The notes beneath the pieces were generated by a model. It searched no databases. It worked only from the letters and a program-made list of their open reading frames with translations, and was not told the origin of the DNA. The translations under genes were made by a program, and so were the position numbers. Below, one piece after another: positions 1-8,519 of a stretch of 43,461 nt of DNA; the first letter of the stretch is position 1; every line of letters begins with the position of its first letter. Source of the DNA: Streptomyces sp. H27-C3 (lineage in GTDB: Bacteria; Actinomycetota; Actinomycetes; Streptomycetales; Streptomycetaceae); assembly GCF_030063415.1 (NCBI RefSeq), contig NZ_JASITA010000052.1:1-43461 (forward strand), written 5' to 3'.

Positions 1-22
1 GCGGACACCCTCGGGTGTCCGC
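1..22. terminator. Hairpin downstream of catalase
   Basis: Perfect inverted repeat with 10-bp arms (GCGGACACCC / GGGTGTCCGC) and a 2-nt centre. It lies 20 bp beyond the catalase stop codon, so it is a likely factor-independent terminator for that minus-strand gene. The window begins here, so a longer stem cannot be excluded. Confidence 0.6.
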
Positions 23-41
23 CGCACAGCCGCGTCAGGGA

Positions 42-1505
42 TCAGACGGTCCCGTTCACCTGGGTGGCGATACGGTCACCGAGCCCCTTGTCGACGTTGC
101 GCCAGTACTGCAGCGCGCGGTCGAGCACCGTCCGGCTCACGCCGTCCAGCAGGTGCCCGGAAATATTGGACACCAGCCGGTCGCGCGCGGCGTCGTCCAG
201 GACCTCGCGCACCAAGGTGCCCGGCTGGCCCCAGTCGTCGTCCTCGCTGCGCAGCGTGTACGCGTGGTGCACCATCTCGCCCGACGTCGCCCAGCCGGCC
301 GGCTCACCGAAGCGCTCGGTGTCGGCCGCGGGGCCGCCGTAGGAGTTCGGCGCGTACACCGCTCCCGTGCGGGACGGTTCGTACCGCATCGGCCCGTCCT
401 TCGCGTACGAGTTGATCGGCGAACGCGGCCGGTTCGGCGGCAGCTGCTGATAGTTCGGGCCGATCCGGTACCGGTGGGTGTCCGGGTACGAGAAGAGCCG
501 GCCGAGCAGCATCTTGTCCGGGGACGGGCCGATGCCCGGCACCAGGTTCGACGGTTCGAAGGAGGCCTGTTCGATGTGGACGAAGAAGTCCTCCGGGTTC
601 TCGTCGAGGGTCATCCGCCCGACATCGATCAGCGGGTAGTCGCCCTGCGGCCACACCTTGGTGAGGTCGAAGGGGTTGAAGCGGTAGTCCGGGGCGTCGT
701 CGAACGGCATGATCTGGACCTTCAGGGTCCAGCTCGGCGCGTTGCCCGACTTGATCGAGTCGAACAGGTCGCGGCGGTGGTAGTCGCCGTCGCTGCCCGC
801 GAGGGCGTCGCCCTCGTCCTGGGTGAGGAACTCGATGCCCTGGTCGGTCTTGAAGTGGTACTTCACCCAGAACCGCTCACCGCCGGCGTTGACCCACAGA
901 TAGGTGTGGGAGCCGTAGCCGTTCATGTGGCGGTACGTCTTGGGGATGCCGCGGTCGCCCATCAGCAACGTCACCTGGTGCGCGGACTCGGGGGACAGCG
1001 TCCAGAAGTCCCACTGCATGTCGTGGTCGCGCACCCCGTTGTCCGGGCGGCGCTTCTGGGAGCGGATGAAGTCCTGGAACTTCATCGGGTCACGTACGAA
1101 GAAGACGGGAGTGTTGTTCCCGACGAGGTCGTAGTTGCCGTGCTCCGTGTAGAACTTCAGCGCGAAGCCGCGTGGGTCGCGCCAGGTGTCGGGCGAACCC
1201 TGCTCGCCCGCGACCGTCGAGAAGCGGGCCAGCATGTCCGTGCGTTTGCCCGGCTGGAACAGGTCCGCCTTGGTGAACTGGCTGACATCGTTGGTGACTT
1301 CGAAGAAGCCGTACGCGCCCGACCCCTTGGCATGGACCACTCGCTCGGGCACCCGTTCGCGGTTGAACTGGGCCATCTTCTCGATGAGGTAGTGGTCCTG
1401 CAGCAGAATCGGTCCGTCGGGCCCGATGGTGAGCGAGTGCTCGTCGCTCTCCACCGGGATCCCGGCGTTGTTGGTCGTGTACGGGGCCTTGGGTGCCTCG
1501 GTCAC
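42..1505 (-). CDS. Catalase (monofunctional, haem)
   Basis: Breaks down hydrogen peroxide to water and oxygen in the cytoplasm. At 487 aa it has the length of small-subunit (clade 3 type) catalases. Visible family landmarks are the distal haem-pocket His in RVVHAKGSGAYGFFEVT near residue 60, the distal Asn region VGNNTPVFFVRDP near 130, and the proximal haem-ligand Tyr region RLFSYPDTHRYRIG near 340. The start is a GTG with a GGGAGGA-type ribosome site about 6 nt upstream. It lies downstream of, and codirectional with, the SpoIIE phosphatase gene, but a 110-bp gap with a 15-bp palindrome suggests its own peroxide-responsive promoter. I cannot tell which of the several streptomycete catalases this is, so I give no symbol. 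Confidence 0.95.
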   Translation of the reverse strand: MTEAPKAPYTTNNAGIPVESDEHSLTIGPDGPILLQDHYLIEKMAQFNRERVPERVVHAKGSGAYGFFEVTNDVSQFTKADLFQPGKRTDMLARFSTVAGEQGSPDTWRDPRGFALKFYTEHGNYDLVGNNTPVFFVRDPMKFQDFIRSQKRRPDNGVRDHDMQWDFWTLSPESAHQVTLLMGDRGIPKTYRHMNGYGSHTYLWVNAGGERFWVKYHFKTDQGIEFLTQDEGDALAGSDGDYHRRDLFDSIKSGNAPSWTLKVQIMPFDDAPDYRFNPFDLTKVWPQGDYPLIDVGRMTLDENPEDFFVHIEQASFEPSNLVPGIGPSPDKMLLGRLFSYPDTHRYRIGPNYQQLPPNRPRSPINSYAKDGPMRYEPSRTGAVYAPNSYGGPAADTERFGEPAGWATSGEMVHHAYTLRSEDDDWGQPGTLVREVLDDAARDRLVSNISGHLLDGVSRTVLDRALQYWRNVDKGLGDRIATQVNGTV

Positions 1506-1592
1506 GAGCGTCCTCCCGTGGTGAGGGATGAGGGAATCAGGTCGCTTCGTCCACCACAGCAGTCAACTCCGCCGACGCGATGTCGGCAACAC

Positions 1593-1607
1593 TTGGACAC
1601 AGTCCAA
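1593..1607 (-). promoter_or_regulatory. Palindrome in catalase upstream region (candidate operator)
   Basis: TTGGACACAGTCCAA is a perfect 15-bp odd palindrome about 90 bp upstream of the catalase start and just past the stop of the upstream gene. On the catalase strand TTGGAC could also serve as a -35 element. Streptomycete catalase genes are often controlled by Fur/PerR-type repressors that bind AT-richer palindromes. This site does not match that consensus well, so the identity of the regulator is open. Confidence 0.4.
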
Positions 1608-1614
1608 TTCTGGT

Positions 1615-3513
1615 TTATGTATGAGTGGCCAGTTCGAACCAGACCACCTTGCCGGACGACAGCCGGGTCGCTCCCCACCGTTTGGCCAGCCGGTTCACCA
1701 GGAAAAGCCCACGTCCGCCCTCATCGGTGTCGCGTGCCTTGCGCTGCCTCGGCAGCTGCGGAGAATCGTCGCCGACCTCGCAGCGCAGCACGTCCGTGCG
1801 CAGCAGCCGCAGCGTCACCGGACGCTCCGCGTACCGCACGGCATTGGTCACCACCTCGCTGACCAGCAGTTCCATCGAGTCCGACAGCTCCTCCATGCCC
1901 CATCGGGTGAGCGCCCTGCGGGCCAGCCTGCGGGCCCGGCCCGGAGCCTGCTCCTCCGGCTCCAGGAACCAGTACGCGACATCGCTCGGCGCGATCCCGT
2001 CGAAGCGGGCGGCGAGCAGCGCGATGTCGTCGTCCCGGTCGCCGGGCCCGAGCATGTCGAGCACCTCGTCGCACAGGGCCTCCAGGGGCGGCGGGTGGTC
2101 CGGGCCGGTCAGCTGAGCGGTCGCGGCCAGCCGCTCGCGCAGCTGCTCGATGCCGGTCCATACGTCGCGCAGCCGGGACTCGACCAGGCCGTCGGTGTAC
2201 AGCAGCAGCGTGGCACCGGCCGGGGCGTCCAGCTCGACGGCCTCGAAGTCGACGCCGCCGACCCCGATGGGCGCGCCGGGCGGCACCCGCAGCACCTCGG
2301 CGCGGCCACCCAGGTGCAGCAGGACGGGCGGCGGATGCCCGGCGTTGGCGATGGTGATCCGGTGCGACACCGGGTCGTACACGGCGTACAGGCAGGTCGC
2401 CATGCGGTCGGTGCCCAGGCGCTGCGCCTGCTCGTCGAGGTGGTGCAGCACCTCCTGCGGCGGCAGGTCGAGACCGGCCAGCGTCTGGGCCGTGGTGCGC
2501 AGCTGTCCCATGATCGCCGCCGAGGTCATGGAGTGGCCCATGACATCGCCGACGACCAGTGCGACCCGGCTGCCGGGCAGCGGGATCGCGTCGTACCAGT
2601 CACCACCCACCCGGGCCGTCTCGGCGGCCGGCAGATAGCGCGAGGCGAGCCTGACGCCGGTCGGCTGGGGGAGTGAGTCGGGCAGCATGGTGCGCTGCAG
2701 CTCGTCGGCGATGTACGCCTCGCGCCCGTACAGCACGGCCTTGTCGATGCCGAGCGCCGTGTGGGTCGCCAGCTGGGCGGCCACCAGGAGGTCATTGGCC
2801 TCGAAGGCGGGCCGCTCGGGGCGCCGCAGGAAGACCGCGGCGCCGATCACCCGGCGCCGGCCGCGCAGCGGGGCGAGGATCGCGCGCCGCCCGTCCGGTA
2901 GGGCGATGGCGTCGCCGAGGAGCTCGGGCAGCGCCGCCAGCGCCGCGGAGGAGTCGCCGAACACCGGCCGTACGCCCCGCAGCACCTCGGCGAGCGCGCC
3001 GCCGCTGCGCACCTCGCACAGCTGCGGCGCGGGCAGTGGTTCGGCCTGGACGTCCAGCTCCGCCGCTCCGTCGTCGGCCAGCCGCAGCCGGTCGGTGCGG
3101 CGCAGGCGCAGCATGAACGGTACGGCGGGCCGCTCATCGCCGACCGGCAGCGGATCCCGCAGGTACACGAGGATCGCGTCGGAGAAGGTCGGAACCGATG
3201 CCCGGCACAGGCCGAGCACGATCTCGTCGAGATCTATGCCGCGGGCGATGCGTCGGGTGGCCGCGCCCACGAACCGCAGCCGGTCGCCCTCACTCCTCGC
3301 CGCGCCCGCGGGATCGGGCGTCGCTGCGGGATCGGAGAGCTCTGCGGCCGGCACGGGTTTCTGCGGGGGGACGGGAACGGGGGAGGCGGCAGGTCCTGGG
3401 ACCGCTCCCTGGGCCTGGGCGGACATCTCCTCCTGTCGCGGCCGGGTGCGCTCGTGCTGACCGGCGGCCAGAGGCTGCCGGCCTTCGTGCGAGGTGGACT
3501 GGTGCTCCGTCAC
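1615..3513 (-). CDS. GAF / PP2C-SpoIIE phosphatase / HATPase protein
   Basis: A 632-aa signalling protein. Residues about 55-240 look like a GAF sensor domain. Residues about 260-480 form a SpoIIE-type PP2C Ser/Thr phosphatase (GGDWYD at about residue 305 and VVGDVMGHS shortly after supply the metal-binding Asp residues). Residues about 505-630 form a HATPase_c anti-sigma kinase fold (ELLVSEVVTNAVRYAE, GGRGLFLVNRLA). Such proteins dephosphorylate anti-sigma-factor antagonists and may also phosphorylate them, linking a stress signal to alternative sigma factors. The GTG start at 3513 is used here. An in-frame ATG at 3426 has AGGAGG only 2 nt away, so it is less likely. The first ~50 residues are a Pro/Ala/Gln-rich linker. 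No partner gene lies next to it. Confidence 0.9.
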   Translation of the reverse strand: MTEHQSTSHEGRQPLAAGQHERTRPRQEEMSAQAQGAVPGPAASPVPVPPQKPVPAAELSDPAATPDPAGAARSEGDRLRFVGAATRRIARGIDLDEIVLGLCRASVPTFSDAILVYLRDPLPVGDERPAVPFMLRLRRTDRLRLADDGAAELDVQAEPLPAPQLCEVRSGGALAEVLRGVRPVFGDSSAALAALPELLGDAIALPDGRRAILAPLRGRRRVIGAAVFLRRPERPAFEANDLLVAAQLATHTALGIDKAVLYGREAYIADELQRTMLPDSLPQPTGVRLASRYLPAAETARVGGDWYDAIPLPGSRVALVVGDVMGHSMTSAAIMGQLRTTAQTLAGLDLPPQEVLHHLDEQAQRLGTDRMATCLYAVYDPVSHRITIANAGHPPPVLLHLGGRAEVLRVPPGAPIGVGGVDFEAVELDAPAGATLLLYTDGLVESRLRDVWTGIEQLRERLAATAQLTGPDHPPPLEALCDEVLDMLGPGDRDDDIALLAARFDGIAPSDVAYWFLEPEEQAPGRARRLARRALTRWGMEELSDSMELLVSEVVTNAVRYAERPVTLRLLRTDVLRCEVGDDSPQLPRQRKARDTDEGGRGLFLVNRLAKRWGATRLSSGKVVWFELATHT

Positions 3514-3756
3514 GCGTGGGGTTCCGTCCGTCCAGGGAGCTTGTGCGATGCAATCGCTTTGTGTGGCGATATACCCGCTCTGCGGGCGGCGTCGACAGGA
3601 CGGCGGGCCGCGAACGTCACAGTCTCACTGCCGGGCACGGCTCCACCCCCCTGTGGTGACATACGGTCAAGTCTTGCTCCACGCCATCGGTTTGCCGGGG
3701 GCGCAGCCTTGCGGAGGACGATCCTACGTTTGAACCGTGGGGGCGCATCAAGGGTC

Positions 3757-4422
3757 TCACGACGCCATGTGCGCCGGAGTGCGGTCCCAGTCATCAGGCA
3801 ATTTGGGGACAGTCCACCTCGGATCAGGGCGCCAGTCCTCCCAGCCGTCCCGAAACGGTGTTCCCCACGCGGAGATGACCTCGGCCGCCGCGCGCCCCGC
3901 CTCCCGTACGCGCCGCACCTGCTCCGTGTTCAGCAGTCCGGCCCGTCGGGCCTCGGTGAACTCGTCCTCGTCCAGCCAGTGCCAGCCGCGGTCGGGGTAC
4001 ACGGAGATGTCCAGGAAGTGGTCCTGTGAATCGACCCCGCCCGACCAGCGGGTCCTGGGTTCCTCAAGATTCACGTACCAGGATTTGAAGCGCCAGTCCT
4101 GCTCCCAGAACAGCCACACCGACCAGGGGTCGCCGGGCCGCGCCAGTTTGAGCACGCCCGTGCCGAACCAGCGCGAGGTGACCGTGGTGCGTGGGGCGGT
4201 GTACCGGGTCGCGAGCGGTTCCTCGTGCACCGGTGTTCCGTTGGCGAGCACCGGTTTCACACACTGCGTGCCGGGGGCCATCCACACCGCGAGAAGCTCG
4301 TCGGTGTCCTGGACGACGGTGACGGGACGGCAGATGTGGATCTGCTCGGTGGCATTGCCGCGGTAGCGCCAGAGGATGTGGTCCCCCGGCGCCCAACGCA
4401 CCCTGCCTGCCGTATCTCTCAT
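3757..4422 (-). CDS. DUF402 domain protein
   Basis: 221 aa. The central part (about residues 60-170) has the DUF402 pattern, with WFGTGV, W..NL..P..R and D.FLDISVYPDRGWHWLDEDEF; the last carries the conserved acidic and aromatic residues. DUF402 proteins related to Streptomyces FomD hydrolyse nucleotide-type phosphate esters using divalent metal; whether this one does is unknown. A TAAGAT box at 4429-4434 ends 6 nt before the ATG and there is no Shine-Dalgarno sequence, so the mRNA is probably leaderless. It stands alone between fumC and the SpoIIE gene, all on the minus strand with gaps of 118 and 243 bp. Confidence 0.85.
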   Translation of the reverse strand: MRDTAGRVRWAPGDHILWRYRGNATEQIHICRPVTVVQDTDELLAVWMAPGTQCVKPVLANGTPVHEEPLATRYTAPRTTVTSRWFGTGVLKLARPGDPWSVWLFWEQDWRFKSWYVNLEEPRTRWSGGVDSQDHFLDISVYPDRGWHWLDEDEFTEARRAGLLNTEQVRRVREAGRAAAEVISAWGTPFRDGWEDWRPDPRWTVPKLPDDWDRTPAHMAS

Positions 4423-4428
4423 GAGCAG

Positions 4429-4434
4429 ATCTTA
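4429..4434 (-). promoter_or_regulatory. Leaderless -10 box of the DUF402 gene
   Basis: TAAGAT on the minus strand is followed by 6 nt and then the ATG, matching the TANNNT-N6/7-start arrangement of leaderless streptomycete mRNAs. No clear -35 element was seen. Confidence 0.5.
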
Positions 4435-4540
4435 GGAGTACGTGTACGGAGCCGCTGCTACCCGGGTCGGCCGGTGATCGCCCCCGCCTCCGTCACATCG
4501 GCTTCTCCGCCCGATGTCCCGCCCGCTGTTACGTCCGCTG

Positions 4541-5947
4541 TTACGGATGCGTCATGCGCAGTACGTCCAACGCCTCGTCCAACTGCTCCACCGTCAGGTC
4601 GCCCCGCTCGACGTATCCCGATTCCAGGACGACTTCGCGGATCGTCCTGCGCTCGGCGAGGGACTTCTTGACGACCTTCGCCGCCTCCTCGTACCCGATG
4701 TACTTGTTGAGCGGGGTGACGACGGACGGGGACGACTCCGCGTACTCACGGGCCCGTTCGACGTTGGCGGTGATGCCGTCGACCGTGCGGTCCGCGAGCA
4801 GCCGGGACGCGTTGGTGAGCAGCCGCACCGACTCCAGGACGTTCTTGGCCATCACCGGGAGCATCACATTGAGCTCGAAGTTGCCCGCGGCGCCGGCTGT
4901 CGCGACGGTCACATCATTACCGGTCACCTGGGCCGCGACCATCAGCACGGCCTCCGGAATGACCGGATTGACCTTGCCGGGCATGATCGACGAGCCCGGC
5001 TGGAGGTCGGGAAGACTGATCTCGGCCAATCCTGTGCGCGGGCCGCTGGCCATCCAGCGCAGGTCGTTGCAGATCTTGGTGAGGGAGACCGCGACGGTGC
5101 GGAGCTGCCCGGACGTCTCGACGAGACCGTCGCGCGCGCCCTGCGCCTCGAAGTGGTCGCGGGCCTCGGTGAGCGGCAGCCCGGTGGCGCGGGCGACCTC
5201 GGCGATCACGGCCGCGGAGAAGCCCGGCGGGGTGTTGATGCCGGTGCCGACCGCGGTGCCGCCGAGGGGCAGTTCGGCCAGCCGGGGCAGGGACGCCTCC
5301 AGGCGCTCCACGCCGTACCTGATCTGCGCGGCGTAACCGCCGAACTCCTGGCCCAGCGTGACCGGGGTGGCGTCCATCAGGTGTGTACGGCCGGACTTGA
5401 CGACCTGCGCGAACTCGGCGGACTTGCGCTCCAGCGCCTCCGCGAGATGCCCCAGCGCGGGGATCAGGTCGCCCGTCACGGCGGCGGTCGCCGCGATGTG
5501 GATGGAGGACGGGAAGACGTCGTTCGACGACTGCGACGCGTTCACATGGTCGTTGGGGTGGACGGGGCTGCCGAGCCGCTCGGTGGCGAGCGTGGCGACG
5601 ACCTCGTTCATGTTCATGTTGGAGGACGTGCCGGAGCCGGTCTGGAAGACGTCGACCGGGAAGTGCTCGTCCCAGCGGCCGTCGGCGACCTCGCCCGCGG
5701 CGGCGGCGACGGCCGCGGCGATGTCCTTGTCGATCACCCCGAGCTCCGCGTTGACCTGGGCGGCGGCGGCCTTGATCCGGGCCAGTGCCTCGATGTGGGC
5801 CCGCTCCAGGCGCTGCCCGGAGATCGGGAAGTTCCGCACGGCGCGCTGGGTCTGGGCCCGCCACTTGGCGTGCGCGGGCACCCGCACCTCGCCCATCGAA
5901 TCGTGCTCGACGCGGTAGCCGTCGTGATCGTGGTCGTCGGTCGTCAT
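4541..5947 (-). CDS. fumC: Fumarate hydratase class II
   Basis: Interconverts fumarate and malate in the TCA cycle; oxygen-stable and iron-free. 468 aa. The superfamily signature GSSIMPGKVNP lies near residue 320, and GSGTSSNMNMNEV near 110 and SSNDVFPS near 140 are the other conserved active-site segments. An in-frame ATG exists 18 bp further upstream, but the start at 5947 has AGGAGGT (5955-5961) 7 nt before it and is preferred. It is divergent from the secreted hydrolase gene across a 105-bp gap. A class I fumarase lies only 2.6 kb away, so the region encodes both fumarase types. Confidence 0.97.
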   Translation of the reverse strand: MTTDDHDHDGYRVEHDSMGEVRVPAHAKWRAQTQRAVRNFPISGQRLERAHIEALARIKAAAAQVNAELGVIDKDIAAAVAAAAGEVADGRWDEHFPVDVFQTGSGTSSNMNMNEVVATLATERLGSPVHPNDHVNASQSSNDVFPSSIHIAATAAVTGDLIPALGHLAEALERKSAEFAQVVKSGRTHLMDATPVTLGQEFGGYAAQIRYGVERLEASLPRLAELPLGGTAVGTGINTPPGFSAAVIAEVARATGLPLTEARDHFEAQGARDGLVETSGQLRTVAVSLTKICNDLRWMASGPRTGLAEISLPDLQPGSSIMPGKVNPVIPEAVLMVAAQVTGNDVTVATAGAAGNFELNVMLPVMAKNVLESVRLLTNASRLLADRTVDGITANVERAREYAESSPSVVTPLNKYIGYEEAAKVVKKSLAERRTIREVVLESGYVERGDLTVEQLDEALDVLRMTHP

Positions 5948-6052
5948 CAGTGGTACCTCCTGCAAAAGTTGAGCACTTGTCTTGTTCTACGTATTCCCAA
6001 GTCGCCTACTGACCAGTAAATACCGGGGGTAACAAGAAACCGGGGAGGCGCA

Positions 6053-7588
6053 ATGACGCGCAACAGACACAGAGTTCGCAGCACGTTCGCGGCCGCCGTC
6101 GCGCTGACGGCGGCGCTCGGCGGGATGGCGTTCACCACCACCACCCCCGCCACCGCCGCCGAGGCGACGGCCGAGCGTGCCGCGGCATCCGTACCCCTGC
6201 CGCCCGAGCTGGAGAAGATCCGCGCGGCCGAGGCCACCAAGCTCTACGGCGACCCGGCCGAGCGCCCGCTCGGCGACCGCAAGTCCGGGCTGATCTCGCT
6301 GGGCGACAGCGAGATCTCCGGCGAGGGCGTCGGCACCTACGAGCCGGGCACCAACGGCCCCGACAACTGGTGCCACCGCTCGCCCGACGCCGCCATCCAC
6401 CGCACCGGCATCGCCGCCGATGTCACCTACAACGTCTCCTGCTCGGGCGCGTACTCCGGAAACATCAAGATCGGCGGCTCCAAGCAGTACACCGACGAGC
6501 TCGTCCAGAGCGACAACCTCGCGGTCAAGGCCCGCAACACGAAGATCAAGATGGTGCTGCTCGTCGCGGGGGCCAATGACGACCTCCAGTTCGGGCCCGT
6601 CATGACGGACTGCGTCACCCGCTGGCTGCTCATCCAGGGCACCTGCGAGCCCAAGTACCAGCCGGGCTGGCAGGCGCGCGTCGACGCGCTCGTCCCCAAG
6701 GTCGAGCAGACCCTGCGCGACCTGCGGACCGTCATGCGCGACGCGGGCTACGCCGACGGCGACTACAAGCTGGTCACGATGGGCTACCCCAGCCCCATCG
6801 GCCCCGACTTCAAGGACAACCCGAAGTTCCCCGGCAAGATCATCGGCGGCTGTACGGGGTACGACTCCGACGCCGCGTGGGGACGCGACAGCGCCGTCCC
6901 GGCCTTCGAGCGCGGCATGCGCACGGCCGCCGCGAACACCGGCTCCGTCTATCTCGACAACTCGCGCCTCTTCCACGGACATGAGGTGTGCATGGAGGAC
7001 TCCTGGGCGCGCGGCCTGTACGTCGACATCACCAACCCCTTCCCGCCGGACTCCAACTCGCTCCGCCAGTCCTTCCATCCGAACACGCGAGGCCACGAGG
7101 CCTTCGCGTCCTGCCTCACTCAGGTGTACAACTCGGGTCTGCGTGAAGCGGGTTGCGCGGATCCGGCGAGCACGGGAAAGCCTGCCCTGTTCGCGGGCGC
7201 CTGGGACGACGCGTACAAGCCACTGAAGAACACCGGCACCGGCAGCTGCGTCGACGTACCCGCTTCGACGACCCGCAACGGCACGGCCGTCGGCGGCTGG
7301 GACTGCCACGACGGGCGCAACCAGGGCTGGTGGTACGACAGCGCCCAGAAGTCGCTGCGCACCGAACTGACCCACGACCGCTGCCTGGACGTCCCCGGCG
7401 CGACGTATCAGGCGGGGGCCGGGCTGATCCTCTGGAACTGCTCGGGCGCTGCCAACCAGCAGTTCGTGCAGCAGCAGGACACGCTGCGCCCCGCGGCGGC
7501 CTCCGGGCTGTGCGTGACCCTCGCGGGTGCGAAGGACCAGCTGAGGCTCCAGCCCTGCACAGGGGCGGCGAACCAGCGCTTCGTCTGA
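6053..7588 (+). CDS. Secreted SGNH/GDSL hydrolase with ricin-type lectin domain
   Basis: 511 aa, exported. The N-terminus is a Sec-type signal peptide (MTRNRHR, hydrophobic core to about residue 30, cleavage near ATAAEA). The SGNH fold follows: block I LGDSEISGEG at about residue 82 with the nucleophile Ser, block III GANDD near 178, and block V FHPNTRGH near 340 with the catalytic His. From about residue 382 a ricin B-like beta-trefoil follows (CVDVP..., GWDCHDGRNQGWWY, CLDVPGA, LWNCSGAANQQF), which probably binds a polysaccharide. The substrate is unknown; an acetyl or acyl ester on a polymer is likely. The start has GGGGAGG upstream. It is followed by a strong hairpin and faces the lipoprotein gene convergently. 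Confidence 0.9.
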   Translation: MTRNRHRVRSTFAAAVALTAALGGMAFTTTTPATAAEATAERAAASVPLPPELEKIRAAEATKLYGDPAERPLGDRKSGLISLGDSEISGEGVGTYEPGTNGPDNWCHRSPDAAIHRTGIAADVTYNVSCSGAYSGNIKIGGSKQYTDELVQSDNLAVKARNTKIKMVLLVAGANDDLQFGPVMTDCVTRWLLIQGTCEPKYQPGWQARVDALVPKVEQTLRDLRTVMRDAGYADGDYKLVTMGYPSPIGPDFKDNPKFPGKIIGGCTGYDSDAAWGRDSAVPAFERGMRTAAANTGSVYLDNSRLFHGHEVCMEDSWARGLYVDITNPFPPDSNSLRQSFHPNTRGHEAFASCLTQVYNSGLREAGCADPASTGKPALFAGAWDDAYKPLKNTGTGSCVDVPASTTRNGTAVGGWDCHDGRNQGWWYDSAQKSLRTELTHDRCLDVPGATYQAGAGLILWNCSGAANQQFVQQQDTLRPAAASGLCVTLAGAKDQLRLQPCTGAANQRFV

Positions 7589-7619
7589 GCGTCCACCGAC
7601 CCATGGTGACCCTGTGACG

Positions 7620-7658
7620 GGATCTGCCCCCGCTCGTGTGCCGGGCGGGGGCAGATCC
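7620..7658. terminator. Bidirectional terminator between hydrolase and lipoprotein genes
   Basis: 14-bp perfect stem (GGATCTGCCCCCGC and its complement) with an 11-nt loop, placed between two convergent genes. It can serve both directions. Confidence 0.85.
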
Positions 7659-7678
7659 GCTTCGTACGAGTGCCCGGG

Positions 7679-8368
7679 TCAGGAGGCGCGGACGGTCTTG
7701 CGGGCCAGCTCGTACCCGGGGAGCATCCCGGCGCTCTCCTGGTTGTCCAGCCCGCCGAGCTGCACGATGACGACCCCGTCCGGTGCGGCGACGGCGAACG
7801 CCTGCTCCTGCTGCGGTTCGTCCCAGAGCGCGCTTTCGGTCGTGTAGCGGACTTCGACGGCTGGAAGAGCGCCCGCCTTGATCTCGCTGTAGGTGATCTT
7901 CGAGGCCTTGCGCTCCTCCGCGACGAACGCTTCGAGGGTCTTGCGCGGCGTCGCCCCCGGCTCCCCGGTCCAGACCCGCATGAACCCGACGTACCCCGTG
8001 GGCTTCGCGTCGATCTCGCAGACCGTCTTCACGGTGCCCTGCTCGGTCAGGTCGGCCAGCGGGTCGTCGGGGCCGCTCACGGTGATGGCCTTCGGCTTCC
8101 AGTCGGGCGCCAGGTCGAAGGACACGGGCATCACGCACGCCGTGCCCGAGCCGCCCAGCGAACGGCCCTTCGGGGCGGCCTTGGCCTCCGACTTCTTCAC
8201 CCCGGACTTCTTCACCCCGGACTTCTTCGCCGCTGACTTCTTTGCCGCAGGCGTCGCGGTCGCTGCGCCGGCCCCCGACTCCGCCCCCGACGAACAGCCC
8301 GCGAGTACGCCGACCGCCAGCGCCGCCGCGACCATGCCCGCTGTCGAATGCCGCCCTGTACCGCGCAC
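7679..8368 (-). CDS. Putative lipoprotein of unknown function
   Basis: 229 aa from the GTG at 8368. That start has GGGGG about 7 nt upstream and puts a lipobox (VGVLAGC, Cys at about residue 24) at the end of a short hydrophobic segment; a longer start would bury the signal peptide. After the lipid anchor comes a Lys/Ser-rich linker made of repeated AAKKS/GVKKS units. The remaining ~160 residues form a soluble domain with two Cys (TACVMP, VCEID) that I do not recognise. It resembles small actinobacterial surface lipoproteins annotated only as hypothetical. It is transcribed alone toward the shared terminator. Confidence 0.75.
   Translation of the reverse strand: MRGTGRHSTAGMVAAALAVGVLAGCSSGAESGAGAATATPAAKKSAAKKSGVKKSGVKKSEAKAAPKGRSLGGSGTACVMPVSFDLAPDWKPKAITVSGPDDPLADLTEQGTVKTVCEIDAKPTGYVGFMRVWTGEPGATPRKTLEAFVAEERKASKITYSEIKAGALPAVEVRYTTESALWDEPQQEQAFAVAAPDGVVIVQLGGLDNQESAGMLPGYELARKTVRAS
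8190..8249 (-). repeat. 15-bp in-frame tandem repeat in lipoprotein linker
   Basis: Four consecutive 15-bp units (consensus GACTTCTTCACCCCG on the plus strand) encode the Lys/Ser linker just after the lipobox. The first two units are identical and the last two diverge. The unit length keeps the frame, so copy number can vary without breaking the gene. Confidence 0.85.
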
Positions 8369-8445
8369 GTGGTAGCCCCCGCCTCGATGAGTGCTCGCCC
8401 AGGGCCCGATCGGCCCTCGGCGAGTCAAAGAAGTCAGAGCTTACG

Positions 8446-8505
8446 GACCGGGATGGAGGTGAACGTCGGGGCGGGTGCCCATGGGGTGCAGACGTCGTTG
8501 CCCGT
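8446..8505 (-). repeat. Diverged duplicate of the class I fumarase 3' end
   Basis: This 60-bp stretch aligns without gaps to 8541-8600, the last coding part of the class I fumarase (46/60 identical). Read on the minus strand it gives APAPTFTSIPVR followed by KL and a stop at 8434, against APAPTFTSIPVR in the real gene. Within that peptide the differences are synonymous. It lies beyond the functional stop codon and in another frame, so it looks like the left-over end of a second fumarase gene. Confidence 0.75.
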
Positions 8506-8519
8506 GCCCCCCGGCGTCG

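Noticed and set aside
3514..3756. Possible small gene between the DUF402 and SpoIIE genes
   Set aside because: Several short frames exist on both strands but none has a ribosome site, normal codon use or a known domain.
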